Source of the DNA: Mytilus californianus | Lineage: Eukaryota; Mollusca; Bivalvia; Mytilida; Mytilidae | Assembly (NCBI RefSeq): GCF_021869535.1 | Contig: NW_026262734.1 | Span: 107,667,088 to 107,731,087, forward strand | DNA: 64,000 bases | Direction of reading: 5' to 3' | Part shown: in pieces, positions 10,283 to 21,739 of the stretch | How positions within the stretch are numbered: the first letter of the stretch is position 1 | How the letters are laid out: every line of letters begins with the position of its first letter | Program-made: the position numbers and the translations under genes | Notes under the pieces: model-generated | What the model saw: only the letters and a program-made list of their open reading frames with translations | Database searches by the model: none | Told to the model about the DNA's origin: nothing

Positions 10283-12023
10283 TTATACGTCAGTTACATT
10301 AGACGTCAATACAGAAAATAATGTTCCTTCAACTTGAGATTGTGAAACATATAGTTTTAGATATGTTCCCTATGGTCATGTCCTTTCAGGAGACCTCAAC
10401 ATCGTCGAAGACCGTGAGGTCATAACTTTTCTTAAGAAAGGACCGAAATATCGTCCTCCATCTAAAATAGATTGGAAACAGTGTCGTCAGATCATTAAAG
10501 ACGCTCTGTTTGTCTACTGTAAAAATTGGTGTAAACGTGAAAAATCTGATAAAAAATCTCTAGACAGTTATTTGAATAAAATTATGAATACTGTTAATAT
10601 TCGTATATCTCATTTTGAAAACAATTCTGAAATTAGTAATAGGGTCCATGATATTCCCATTTCCAGAATAAAAAATAAACTCCTAGTACTCGCAAATCGG
10701 TTTGTGTTCGTACCGGCAGACAAAGCAGCAAATAATGTAATGGTGGTGTGACGCATATACTACACGGAAGTTCTCCAAAACGAAATTACAAATTCATCTA
10801 CATTCAGGTCCGTACGCTCCACAGAGAGTCAAATTGTAAACAAGCATATCACTGCCACTACCCAGCTTAAGGCCCCTTCCGAACATTTGAAAGTCCCTTC
10901 TATGTACTGGTTACCTAAATTGCACAAAAAACCATTTAAATTCCGTTTCATCTCCGCATCTAGTAAGTGTTCTACTACTAATCTATCAGTGCTTCTAACT
11001 ACCTCCCTTACTACTATCAAAGAACTTGTTATTAACTTTTGTAATAAAGCTTATGAAAATAATGGTATTAATTATTTTTGGAGTGTTCAAAATTCTTTAG
11101 AGGTTTTAGATAAAATACATGCTTTTGATGGTCCTTTTAATTCTGTTGACAGTTATGATTTTTCTACTCTCTATACTACACTTCCACACAATCTTATCAA
11201 GAAAAAGTTTTCATATTTAATTAAATGGTCTTTTGAAAAATCTCATTACAAATTTATTTGCTGTAACTCGTTTAAAGCCTTTTTCTGTAACGAAAAAGGA
11301 AAGTATGCTAGATACACTTACTGGAAATGTGAAGATATGATTGAAGCTTTAAATTTTCTCCTGGACAACATATATGTACGTTTCGGCGATAGAATGTATC
11401 GACAGGTAGTAGGTATTCCTATGGGCACTAACTGCGCCCCTTTAATAGCAGATTTATTCCTGTATTGCTATGAATCTCAGTTTATGACCAAACTCAGTAA
11501 AGACACGTCATTGTTACATTTGGTTGATACATTCAACAATACCTTCCGTTATCTAGATGATATTTTTTCGTTAAATAATCCAGAGCTCTCTAAATATACT
11601 ACCGAAATTTACCCAATAGAACTTACTTTAACTAAATCTAACATAAACAGCAGTAGTTGTCCTTTTCTGGATTTGGACATTTCAATCTCTAAAGGAAAAC
11701 TCCATACGAAAATTTACGACAAAAGAGACGATTTTTCATTCCCTATTGTTAATTTTCCTTTTTTAGACGGCGATGTTCCTTTGGCTCCATCATACGGTGT
11801 ATTTATATCCCAACTCGTTCGTTATGCCCGTGTGTGTAGTGATGTCATACATTTTAACGAACGTAATCAATGCATCACTGGTAAATTATTAAATCAAGGA
11901 TTTCGTTACCAAAAATTACGTAAAACGTTTGCTAAGTTCTTTCATAGATACAAAGATTTGATTAGTAAAAATTTAAAGCGCGGAAATCACTATGAGATCC
12001 GTGTAAACTCATCGAAACTATAA
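10281..12023 (+). pseudogene. PLE reverse transcriptase (broken)
   Basis: One frame runs from 10281 to TAA 12021-12023, with in-frame TGA stops at 10335-10337 and 10749-10751. The first part has the PLE-typical GDLNIVEDREVITFLKKGPK and FVPADKAANN motifs. From 10887 the reverse transcriptase is open for 378 codons: YWLPKLHKKPFKFRFIS (fingers), SYDFSTLYTTLPH (motif A with Asp), GIPMGTNCAPLIADLFLY (motif B) and FRYLDDIF (motif C, YLDD intact). The thumb ends near LRKTFAKFFHRYKDLI. The catalytic Asp residues survive, but two stops and an upstream frameshift make it non-functional. It lies inside the intron of the C1q gene, same strand. Confidence 0.85.
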
Positions 12024-12420
12024 ACAGGCTTATTAGTAAAGGTTATCTTACCAATGTTGTAATTAGATCTTTGAATATAGTTTACATTGGCACTAATATC
12101 GATTCTGTCATCAGCAAATTAAAACATAACTAAATTTGTATTTTTTTCAAGTGGGATGTATAAAGACACACCCACGTTCGTTTAGATCTATAAAGAGGTT
12201 AAACTCCTAACTATCCTACTGTCTGTCGATACATTTATTTTTGGCATTGCACTAGTCATGTCTTCTTTGACTGTCCATGACGTTAAAATACTAAATCCCT
12301 GGGATGTGTTTTAGTTGATATTAGTCTCTGATGTATGATTTTTTATTATTAATTGTTTTGGCTTTTAACTAGCTGTCAGTAACTGCGAGTACTCTCAAAT
12401 CGTACTTTCTTGTTTATTTG
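12024..12420 (+). mobile_element. PLE 3' untranslated tail
   Basis: The tail shares ttgtaattagatctttgaat and cactaatatcgattctgtca, plus downstream blocks, with the PLE tail at 54230-54560. aactgcgagtactctcaaat recurs in diverged form near 49555. This supports the tail as part of a PLE family rather than unique intron sequence. Confidence 0.6.
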
Positions 12421-12544
12421 ACCTGTTGATACTAATTGTATTGCTTTTTTGTTATTTAATGTTATTCAGGGTTATATCTGGTCTATATACCAGCTTTGAT
12501 AAGTGTTTGGTATAACTATAAATTTTCATTTCGTACTATGAACA

Positions 12545-13195
12545 TCAATATTATTTATTTTGTTAAAATATTTCCTTTCTCTATTGGTACTGTACACGTA
12601 TACCTAACAACAAAATTATTTTCATTTACCTGTGTTTAAAGTTATTGCAAATGGATGGTATTTTTGTTCGAGCATATTGTTTTTCTTTAATTGTTTAACA
12701 TTTCTTACCGATATAACATGTTACTTTTATTATTCTTCCCTTAGTTAATTTATTTTGTATTCAAAATTATTTATTTTGTAAAAATATTTCCTTTCTCCAT
12801 TGGTACTGTACACGTATACCTAACAACAAAATTATTTTCATTTACCTGTGTTTAAAGTTATTGCAAATGGATGGTATTTTTGTTCGAGCATATTGTTTTT
12901 CTTTAATTGTTTAACATTTCTTACCGATATAACATGTTACTTTTATTATTTTTCCCTTAGTTTATTTATTTTGAATTAAAAACTGTTTATTTTGTAAAAA
13001 TATTTCCTTTCTCTATTGGTACTGTATACGTATACCTAACAACAAAATTATTTTCATTTACCTGTGTTTAAAGTTATTGCAAATGGATGGTATTTTTGTT
13101 CGAGCATATTGTTTTTTCTTTAATTGTTTAACTTTTCTTACCGATATCACATTTTACTTTAATTATTCTTCCCTTAGTTTATTTATTTTGTATTT
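12545..13195 (+). repeat. 216 bp tandem repeat, 3 copies
   Basis: The block ggtactgtacacgtatacct starts at 12586, 12802 and 13018 (the last has one change), giving an exact 216 bp period. Copies are about 95% alike by eye. It sits between the PLE tail and the R3 copy, within the C1q gene intron. Confidence 0.9.
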
Positions 13196-13369
13196 ACATT
13201 GTGTCATAGGTCAAATTTATTTGTTCAGTGTATGTTCAATGGTGTTAATATGTCCTTTGATTGAGTTAAGCTATTTCAGTTGATATTTTATAGTGTGTCT
13301 TTCTATGTTGTGATGTTACACTATGATTTCAAAAAAAGGGTGAAGGTTTGGTACCATTAAAACGTTTAA

Positions 13370-13665
13370 ACCCGCTGCATTTGTTTGCACCTGTCCTAAG
13401 TCAGGAATCTGATGTTCAGTAGTTGTCGTTTGTTGATGTGGTTCATAAGTGTTTCTCGTTTTTTATATAGATTAGACCGTTGGTTTTCCCGTTTGAATGG
13501 TTTTACACTAGTAATTTTTTGGAGCCCTTTATAGGTTACTGTTCGGTGTGAGCCAAGGCTCCGTGTTGAAGACCGTACTGTGACCTATAATGGTTTACTT
13601 TTATAAATTTTGACTTGGATGGAGAGTTGTCTCATTGGCACTCATACCACATCTTCTTATATCTA
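13370..13665 (-). repeat. R3 repeat (reverse) ending at the C1q exon
   Basis: It runs from the block tgcacctgtcctaagtcagg, through accgttggttttcccgtttg and gagccaaggctccgtgttga, to ctcattggcactcataccac and atcttcttatatcta. This is the full mussel R3 consensus in reverse. It ends about 6 bp before the splice acceptor of the C1q exon, so the polypyrimidine tract of that acceptor is repeat-derived. Confidence 0.8.
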
Positions 13666-13671
13666 TGACAG

Positions 13672-14048
13672 CTCATCTTACAACCAGTGCATCAGTCGCA
13701 GGTATACTCAAATTTGACGACGTCAGCTTCATTATAGCCATTAATAACCTCGCATCGTACAAAAGTACTGAAAAGTTTGTTTGTGAGAGAAAGGGAATAT
13801 ATCTGATTTCTTCGTCAATCATGTCCACCTCAAATTATGGTTTTTACTACATTTACCTGAATGGAAGACAGATAACTAACACAATGACTGGTTTTAACAG
13901 TAATTCCCCTCCTACAGTTCACCAAACCGGTACTATTGTTGTAGCACTTCAATTACGTCCTAATGATAGTGTATGGTTATACAATACTGGCAACTATACT
14001 ATGAAAGGAGGGTTATGGTCTACGTTGACAATTGTAAAAGTGAAATAA
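13672..14048 (+). CDS. C1q domain exon (C-terminal) of the coiled-coil/C1q gene
   Basis: The acceptor AG is at 13670-13671, and two bases complete the codon left by the donor at 8216 (G|CT, Ala). The exon encodes ~125 residues to the TAA at 14046-14048 and is a recognisable C1q domain: AHLTTSA, ILKFDDVSFIIAINNLASY, KFVCERKGIYLISSS, FYYIYLNGRQI, GTIVVALQLRPNDSVWLY and the closing LWSTLTIVKVK. The aromatic and Gly positions of the jelly-roll are present. The first strand seems shortened: relatives usually begin a few residues earlier with V-A-F/M-T-A-H. The domain mediates trimerisation and ligand binding in secreted C1q proteins. The coding sequence here is uninterrupted. Confidence 0.85.
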
Positions 14049-14160
14049 GATTAACGAACGTATGTCAGAATTATAAATATAGTTTATTTACATAATATAC
14101 GTATTACATTTTTCTGGTCTCCCTTCCAACCTTAAATTATAATACCTATATCACGTGAGG

Positions 14161-14734
14161 GTACCCAAATTGCACCTTTTTTGACAGTTTTTCACTTACG
14201 TTTTTTTATGATCCAGACAAAAGTTTCCATTAATTCTGTGTTTATTTTGTAGATGGATTCTTATTTACTATATAGTTACACCAATTTAATTTTGAATCCA
14301 TCTTGAATCAAAAATGGGTTTGAACCAACCTCCAAACAATCCATGATTCTGTAATGAGAAGTACCCAAAATGCATACGTGCTTAAAAATCAAATAACAGA
14401 CATTTTCTTTTATTTCTTCAAATATGTTGAACAATTTGACATTAGTCCATGTTTACATTTTTTTTTAGATGGATGCTTGTAACAAATTTATTTGCTCATT
14501 TTTAAAAGATGACTTTTCGTGGACGTCGCATGGCGAATATCCGTATATTTTACTTTTTTAAGTGAATACATCATCTGTTGATATATACTGTTAACGTTTT
14601 GTGTATATTGAAAAATATATACTACCTATGTTGAAAAACGTGTATAATGTCAAATCATGAAAATACAAATTGTTCAGTCTCAAAGAAATCTTTCTGAATA
14701 GGTGCAATTTGGGTACTAGGTGCAATTTGGGTAC
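14161..14734. mobile_element. Short DNA element with gtacccaaattgcacct inverted ends
   Basis: gtacccaaattgcacct at 14161-14177 is mirrored by aggtgcaatttgggtac at 14700-14716 and again at 14718-14734, so the right end is doubled. A related block (gtacccaaaatgcatac) lies inside at about 14362. No transposase is seen. It lies just downstream of the C1q stop codon. A clear target duplication was not found. Confidence 0.6.
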
Positions 14735-14739
14735 TCTGA

Positions 14740-16110
14740 CGGTTTTTACCTTAACACATTTGATAGAATACTGGTTTAGATTATCCATGTGAAAGTTCAG
14801 ATAGTTTTGATCTAGCACGGTTACTGTCCGTAAATTTCTTACAATTTTCCAAATATATTCAATTTGAAATATTTTAAAATAAAATTATATTTATTTTTGG
14901 TCCTACTCTTTTTTAAAGCCCAGAATTAGGGCACAATTGCTTTGCCTAGAGTTGCAATGGTACATGTAGTATTTGATGAAGCAGTCTAAATCCGTTTTTC
15001 TCACGAAATCAGTCCATTTTTAGTAACGTTGGCCTTGACCTTAGACAAGACCTCAAAATTGAAAGGTATCTTCATTGCATTACATGAGACCATATATTTA
15101 AACAAGGTTCCTGTTGCATGTATAGTATTTGATATAGAATCCACAAACCCTTTTTCCGCACAAAATGCAGTCCATTTTTTTTTTAACCCTGAACACAGTT
15201 ACCCTTAAAATAATATGGATCATCTGCTCATCACATGTGATCATATATCAAAGCAAGATTTCAGTTTCATATGTAACATTTAATTAACCACCCGGAAGCT
15301 AGTTTCAAGAACAAAATTCTTTTCATTATCATTGGGCCAATATACAAGTAAAGTTGATGATACTACGTTTATATAGAGTTTGCTACAAAACATTTTTGAA
15401 TGAGTGATGATAATGAATGCGTTTGTTTTAGGGATGTGAACGAGTACTCAAACATCGTCTGGTAATACCGAGTATCGAATATCAAAATGATGATACTCCT
15501 TTGTTTCCTGTTATAAAAATATCCCCTTTCTTTCATAAAATTGATTTTCTTAAGAACGCCACTCGGAGAACTAAAAAGTAATCATCGATTAAACATAGGT
15601 AAACTATATTTGTACGTTTGTGCTGAACTAAGGTTTGGAAAACCTCTGAAATCTTCTATTTGGAAAATTCAAATAAATATTACTTTGTACGAAGTATTGA
15701 CTGTAAAAATTAATAACAAATGTAAATTTTGTGAAGATGAACTGACATATTGTTTGGGGAACTACAAAAATGTTGCACCATATAAGAGATAAACATTCTG
15801 TCGAAAGTTGCAAAACCGACTTTCCTCAGCAATAAAATTGAATTGTTAAACACATGAGTGTCTTCTAATCATCACGCCTTCGTAAATGTGTATTCTGTAT
15901 AGATACAATGGCTAAGCGTTGATTATTGAAAAAAAAAAAACATTTGCCCGGAGAGCGAATGTTTTGTTTTTCACGAATCAACGCTTATCCATTGTGTCTC
16001 CAATTTAAGCTATTGTACTGATGTCTTTTCAAAATTAAAGCCTTTTTTCTTAATTAAAAGGTATTGTAAAACTAGCTTCTTTTCATTCTTTTTTAGAAGC
16101 TAATGTTTGA
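14740..16110. other. Mostly non-coding; degenerate ~165 bp repeat pair
   Basis: Two diverged units are seen at 14940-15120 and 15110-15280 (aagcagtctaaatccgtttt versus agaatccacaaaccctttt, each followed by cagtccattttt). Nothing else is recognised except the open frame listed at 15541. Confidence 0.4.
15541..15792 (+). CDS. Unrecognised 80-residue open frame
   Basis: No family is recognised. The frame contains a CKFC pair followed by acidic residues, which resembles the C-terminal zinc-knuckle end of LINE proteins, but it lacks the His/Cys partners. It may be a LINE remnant or a chance frame. Confidence 0.15.
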   Translation: MIFLRTPLGELKSNHRLNIGKLYLYVCAELRFGKPLKSSIWKIQINITLYEVLTVKINNKCKFCEDELTYCLGNYKNVAPYKR

Positions 16111-16245
16111 AGTCTACCTGAAATAATGAAACAAATCGGCAAGAAAAGGAGGAAAGTTAGTTCCCATAGAAATGTCATTTGTTTGTTGAAAGACACGTCC
16201 TTCAAACGTAACAAATACGTTTTCAACAAAACAAAAAAAGACAAC
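16110..16245 (-). pseudogene. PLE reverse transcriptase fragment
   Basis: On the minus strand the frame reads VENVFVTFEGRVFQQT, then ISMGTNFPPFLADLF. This matches the PLE motif B region (GIPMGTNCAPLLADLF) with Cys-Ala changed to Phe-Pro. Only about 40 codons survive. Confidence 0.7.
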
Positions 16246-16254
16246 AGTCGATTG

Positions 16255-16720
16255 TTGCTCACAAGGAAGCTATTAAACCAAGAGTTTTAAATGGTGAAGT
16301 TGTAAACATCCCTTCGTAAATTTTACGGACGCCATCACGAGTTGGTTGACCGTTATGTTGTTCCTTATGTCGTAACTACAATACCCTTCCCTTTTCACAA
16401 ATGTGACCTACTGAATTAGACTATTTACCGGATTTGTGATAACATAAGCAACACGACGGGTGCCACATGTGGAGCAGGATCTGCTTACCATTCCGGAGCA
16501 CCTGAGATCTCCCGCAGGTTTTGGTGGGGTTCGTGTTGCTTAGTCTTTAGTTTTCTATGTTGTGTCATCTGTACTATTACTTGTCTGTTTGTCTTTTTAT
16601 TTTTGGCCATGGCGTTGTCAGTTTGTTTTCGATCTATGAGTTTGACTGTACCTCTGGTATCTTTCGTCCCTCTTCTATCTTACTTCGTTACATTTATTCC
16701 TTAATAATGCCCGTTGAAGG
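16255..16720 (+). mobile_element. PLE 3' fragment (thumb remnant and tail)
   Basis: It begins with a LLTRKLLNQE-like remnant at 16255. It continues with the widely repeated tail: acgggtgccacatgtggagc, ggatctgcttaccattccgg, acctgagatctcccgc, and the end block ggcgttgtcagtttgttttc. Parts of the same tail recur at 2325, 6165 (reverse), 38530, 39290 and 41370, and its end block at 24820 (reverse). Confidence 0.7.
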
Positions 16721-16724
16721 TTAT

Positions 16725-17530
16725 ACAAGATAAAACTGTAGATATTTTATAATAACTGTACAGATTTCATCATATTTGTAACCACTCTAGGTATTTTGTT
16801 ATAACTATGTATATATTGTTATAACTGCAAATATTTATTTTATCTGTAGATCTTTTATCATAACTGTAGAGGTGTAATACCACCAAATCATAGTACGTCT
16901 CATCCGGTTGCATACGAAAAAGGGTCGAAAAAAATATTCCCTTGAATTTGACAGTTGTAGGAAGTTAATCCTACATTTCATTGCCGTTAAAAAGGTCTGA
17001 TTCATAAACATATATCTTTCAAATAACCATTATTTTTTTATTTGGTGTTTTTATAGAATATTTTGGAAACTTGAGGTTACATGGTTATCAAAGCTTGTAC
17101 ACAGGAAAAAATAGGGGTTAACATTTGATTGGTTAACTTCCAGTGACGGTTATTTTCTTATATGCAATGAAATGTTCCGTGAGAATATTATTTATAGTAC
17201 TGGACAGGATAACGCTTTACTCATGCCAAGTATTTCTTTATTTGAAACACATATAAATTCTGCACCATTTTTTGAAAAGTGCAAATTTAACAAAGACTAA
17301 TAGGGGATAAACAATGGTGGTATTACACCTAGAGATGTTAGTATAACTGTAGAAATTTATCATAACAGTGGATTTTGTATTAAAAACTTTGATATGTTTT
17401 ATTTTACTTTTACTTTTATTATGAATAAGAGAGGCAGAAGATATAAAAGAGACATATAACTGTAAATGTTTTATTATTACTATAGATCTTTTATTATAAC
17501 TGAGGAAATGTTATTATTTCTGTAGATATC
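16725..17530. repeat. Degenerate ataactgtagat repeat, split by a MITE
   Basis: Loose ~25-35 bp repeats of ataactgtagatattttat occur at 16725-16866 and again at 17334-17530. The gap between them is the inserted element at 16871-17329. Confidence 0.55.
16871..17329. mobile_element. MITE with ggtgtaataccacca inverted ends and TAGA target duplication
   Basis: The ends GGTGTAATACCACCA (16871-16885) and TGGTGGTATTACACC (17315-17329) are perfect inverted repeats. TAGA flanks both sides (16867-16870 and 17330-17333). The element is 459 bp with no coding capacity. It splits the ataactgtagat repeat, which dates it after that repeat. Confidence 0.8.
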
Positions 17531-17534
17531 TCCT

Positions 17535-18690
17535 CACGTATTTGTATTCTGTTGACTTTCATGTTCAGCTCAGGGTCTTCATCATGTAGGCTGAAAATTT
17601 AAATTTATTAAGTTAGAATTTACAAAATGTTCGAAATAAATAAAATGACAAAATACAGATATTGTTGTATAAAGATTTCCAATTTCAACAGGAACAATTA
17701 AAACAACGGTGCAAGCATTATATCATTTGAAGTACGTTATTTCAATATATTCCTGCAATTAAAATGTTAAACGTTCGTTTTCAATTTAACATATATAAGA
17801 TACAAAATATGTCGGGCTAACGTCAATCAGAAAACAACCTCTAAACATCAAAGAACATCTAAATTGAAACATTCAGTGTTCATTAAAGTGCGGCGTCTGT
17901 CTAATTTTCACGCACTAAAAATAGTCTGTTGTCTTTAAAAGGTGTATTGATAATAGAATGAGTTCCTATTTATTTAGGAGCTAGACATCAATATATTGTA
18001 ACGTGACAGCGCTAGCCTGATTTGTAAGATACACACTTCCAAATTACCGATTCTTCGAAATACAAGTGGAGGTATGCTTAGCACGATAAAGCGTGTATTC
18101 TCATTTAGTGCTCCAGGAATTACAGGATTTAACTCTGACTAAAATTAGACGTAAGGTATACGACAAAGAGATAGGGATCCTGCAACAAAAAACATCTAAA
18201 AGAATCTGAAGGTCAACATCCAGGTGAATAACAACTATGTAAAGTTCTGAATAGTCTTAAGTTTAATAAAATGTGAAAAAATATCAGTGACTGTGAAAAA
18301 ATCTGCAACCATCATCAGATTTCCTAAATGACAAATAACGTTAAGACATGATAGAGACAAACACCAACGACGATTCTGACTTAGGATAGGCACTTTATCA
18401 TGTCGAGAGTTTTAAATCACAACCTTGTCTTTTTTTAAATGCGATAAAAAATTAAAACAAAACTATACTTGTATATGAATTGCAAGCGTAGGAAGCGCGT
18501 TATTGTTTTTATCTTCAACAGAATAAATGTTCATATTTTTATATCTAAAAATAAGAATTGAAGCTTCATGCATTTATCCATCAACAGTTATAAGTTATTT
18601 ATATACAGAAGAATTATAATAATGAGTAATGGATGAAAGTTATTCTAGAAACACGTGTTTTGTGTACGGATTATCTTTGAATTTTAGTTT
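17535..18690. other. Mostly unannotated; possible terminal exon near 17480-17583
   Basis: On the minus strand an acceptor tttcAG at about 17584 is followed by sequence that, joined in phase 0 to the donor at 18710, would give only Pro-Thr-stop. AATAAA signals lie at about 17500 and 17475 on that strand. This could be the 3' terminal exon of the Cys-rich gene, but nothing confirms it. The rest shows no exon. Confidence 0.25.
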
Positions 18691-18692
18691 TT

Positions 18693-18826
18693 TTATAACT
18701 TTAAACTTACAGTTGAACTGCAACATTTTTTCCCGCAGCAGTCTTCATTCATTATTTCATATGTACAGCTTTCTTCACAAAAGCTGTCAGCATTATTCAT
18801 AAGACAGCTACTCTGACTCTCTACAC
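18693..18826 (-). CDS. Secreted Cys-rich peptide gene, exon 4
   Basis: The acceptor AG at 18828-18827 supplies GT to complete a Cys codon (T|GT) from exon 3. The exon encodes a Cys-rich module: C-x6-C-x8-C-x3-C-x8-CC-x3-CC, ending EDCCGKKCCSST. At 18710 there is a perfect donor (ACT|GTAAGT). If it is not used, the frame reads five more codons and stops at TAA 18695-18693. If it is used, a terminal exon further left is needed. The CC-GxK-CC end repeats the CC-GNRV-CC end of exon 3, so the exons look like tandemly evolved modules. Function is unknown; secreted multi-cysteine peptides in mussels include defence-related families. Confidence 0.7.
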
Positions 18827-19264
18827 CTGAAAAGGTAGCAAGCACATTATTTTTGTGGTCTTAATATTTTGAAAAATGCAATCAATTGTTTAATTAATCT
18901 TTTAAAAGTGTAATGTTTTCTGATCAGTTGTTATTTGTTTCTTTTTTGTTTTTTTGGTTTTGGTGTTTTATTATATCTGTGTTTCTAAGACTTTTTGAAT
19001 GACTTTTTTATTTTTTTTTAAGATTGACTGAAAGTTTACAAATTATTTGATTAAAGGCAATATCATGTTCTTTTATATTCCTGAAAACAGTTTGAAATAA
19101 TAGATTAAAAAGAGATTTTCATGATTAATTCTTGCATTGGCAAATTAAAGCAAATTGAAATTCGAAAAATAGATTTTATAGTATGGCTGGAGGAAACATA
19201 TTCTTTTAAGATTTAAAAAAAAGAGAAAAATACAACCATAGATATTTATCAATATGTAACTTAC

Positions 19265-19423
19265 ATCCAGGGGTAGTATCAGGAGGTGTGGTAGTGGGCG
19301 TTGTATTGGGCGTGGTAGAAATAGGTGTACAACAAACTCTGTTGCCGCAACATCCTTTTGTATCTATGATTCCATTGCATGTTTCATCTTCATTAATACA
19401 TGTAGAACCCTCAGCGCATGTGT
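19265..19423 (-). CDS. Secreted Cys-rich peptide gene, exon 3
   Basis: The acceptor is at 19425-19424 and the donor GGAT|GTAAGT at 19264. The length is 159 bp, phase 1 to phase 1. It encodes C-x5-C-x6-C-x8-CC-x4-CC (TCAEGSTCINEDETC ... GCCGNRVCC), followed by a Thr/Pro-rich linker (TTPNTTPTTTPPDTTPG). Such linkers are commonly O-glycosylated and separate folded Cys modules. The exon joins exon 2 through G|AC (Asp) and exon 4 through T|GT (Cys), with no frame break. The alternative plus-strand frame at 19288-19590 is a shadow. Confidence 0.8.
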
Positions 19424-19589
19424 CTATGCATAAAATATTAATAAAATATGGTATGACTGCAAATGAATTGATTATCAACCAGGGTAAACATGTTGTAGAT
19501 GTAAGCAACTATATGTCACCATGCGACCCATACTGTATAGTTAAATATAAAATTCCCCAATATTACAATATATGGAAAAATTCAAACTA

Positions 19590-20540
19590 GAAAAACCAAC
19601 GACCTGTTTATAAATAAAACAACAAACGAACACGAATATGACCGACAGGAACGAACGACAATCATTGAATTGCCAACGCTTGATTTTGAACTAGCACATA
19701 AATGATGTTGCGGGATTGATCCTGTTTTTGTTAGCTCGCTTTAGCACACTTTTTCTTATGGTTGTGGTCTTTTATCTATTGATAGCACGACGAGATACTT
19801 TTTACCACAATGCACAGAGTGTGATAGGAATAAATCATATGCAAAATGCATTAATTTGCTATTCCAACATTATGAAACGATATCTCGACATTTCCATTGG
19901 CTATTAGTAATGCCATTGATGACTTGCAAAGGTCAAAACGATGTACATTTCCTCCATGACAACGGAGATATGTGATTTCTTCAATAATATATTTAGCACT
20001 CACACTTTTCATCCTAACAGATTCTTTTTGTCATACTATTTTTTTTTACTGAAGCGTACAAAAAAATTCTGATGTTTAAGTCTGACGCTGGAAGAAAACT
20101 ATATGACGTCATACTGGTATGTGCTAAAGACTAGATCCACGAATCGCGAAATTTTCTATTCAAAACAAAGATAATGTTAAATATAAGAGAAATAGAAACT
20201 CTTTGGAATAAGATATTGCTAAACATCAACTCCATTTATTTGGAAATAAATAAATAGCCAGAGGCTCGTTTAATTAATATCGAAATTGAATAACTCGTGT
20301 TAATATCAATCGATATTGAAATTACACCCTTCATGAAACCTATGAATATCAATATCTGAAACTTTGTTAACTTTTAAATAATGTCAACATATAAGAACTG
20401 ACTACTATATAGAAATAAGAAGATTTGGTATGAGTGCCAATGAGACAACTCTCCATCCAAGTCAAAATGTGTAACAAATAAATAATTATAGGTCAAAGTA
20501 CGGCCTTCAACACGGAGCCTTGGCTCACACTTGGCTTGTT
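19590..20540. repeat. R3 fragments and unannotated DNA
   Basis: 19590-19700 resembles the R3 3' part (aaccaacgacctgtttat ... gaacgacaatcattgaattg). 20405-20540 is the R3 5' part (agaagatttggtatgagtgc ... gtacggccttcaacacggag). Between them no exon is seen. Confidence 0.55.
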
Positions 20541-20829
20541 ATACCCTTTATGACAAATCGTCGATCAATGGTTGTAAAAACTCATCAATGTTAACCGACT
20601 TATAATATCCTGATAACTGAAAAAACCACAATTATAATAGCAAAAATTTCAATATACAGTTCTTGAAATCAACATCAATTTATTCTATGTCCTTTTGTCA
20701 TAAAGAAAGATTCGACATATGCTTATTCAGCTTTATAGGCTTACCAATTGCAAGAAGCCAAATTGAGCGTTTAGTGCTATTCCTGTACTGATTTGGATAT
20801 TTATAGACTATTTGTTTAATCCACAATTT

Positions 20830-21545
20830 TCTACATAAGGAATTGATGTACCACGTTAGGAATATGACAGTTGTTTTCTATTCGTTTGATTGTGTTCCTT
20901 GGAGTTCGGTATTTTTGTTATTTTACTTTTTTTTAAGTTCAAGGTTCGACACCTAAAAAGGGATGATTTTTATTTCAAAGATAGTACGACCTCTGCCACA
21001 CATGTGTATGCCTGTTCCTTGCTCAAAACCTTGAGTCACGATTGTGAGAGACCATTTGAAAGATATTCAATGTATTCACATTGTTTTTGACTAAGGATGC
21101 ATTAGAGTTGGATTGAATTGAAAAAAAAACACCTGTTTTGTTGTCCGTTTATGTGTCTTTTTGCTAATTGAGTATTTTAAATACTGTCTTTTAAGGTACA
21201 CCAAACAGCTCCATTTAATCATAATCAAAATAAAATTTGAACAAGAGAACGATGATTCTGAAGTTAATACAGTTACCCTTCATATTAATTGTACTTGAAC
21301 TAGTGTCGTCAGGCTAAGCGTCTCCTGCTATAAATACATCACCCGACATGCGATTTTACACTCTTAAACCTAGGAATAATCTATGCATATTAATATGAAT
21401 GACAAAGTAAGATAACAAAAAAAAAAAAAAAAAACAAACTCCAAGGAAAATTCAAAACAGAACGTAATTAGTCAAATTGCAAAATCAAAATCCCAAACAC
21501 ATCAAACCAATGGAAAACAAATGTTATATTCCTGGCTTGGAAAAT
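20830..21545. repeat. Two R2 fragments in opposite orientation
   Basis: 20850-20935 is R2 forward (gaatatgacagttgttttct ... ccttggagttcggtattttt). 21430-21545 is R2 reverse (aaactccaaggaaaattcaa ... ttatattcctggcttgg). The DNA between them (20940-21430) shows no exon. The small frame at 20890 is R2. Confidence 0.6.
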
Positions 21546-21739
21546 CATTTCTTAATGTAGAAAGAAATTAGTGTAAATAAACAAATAATGGTGCAATCAA
21601 AAGCAAGCCAAAAAGTCACCGAAAGTCACGAACATAGTTGTAAAATATTTCCTAACATAAGCCACAAAACCATTCCCGAAGGTTTAGAAATACTAACAAG
21701 AAAGGGCAGAGAAAATCATTGCCATTAATGTAAATGTAC

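Noticed and set aside
19288..19590. 100-residue plus-strand frame over Cys-rich exon 3
   Set aside because: It is the antisense shadow of an exon with good splice sites and matching phase.
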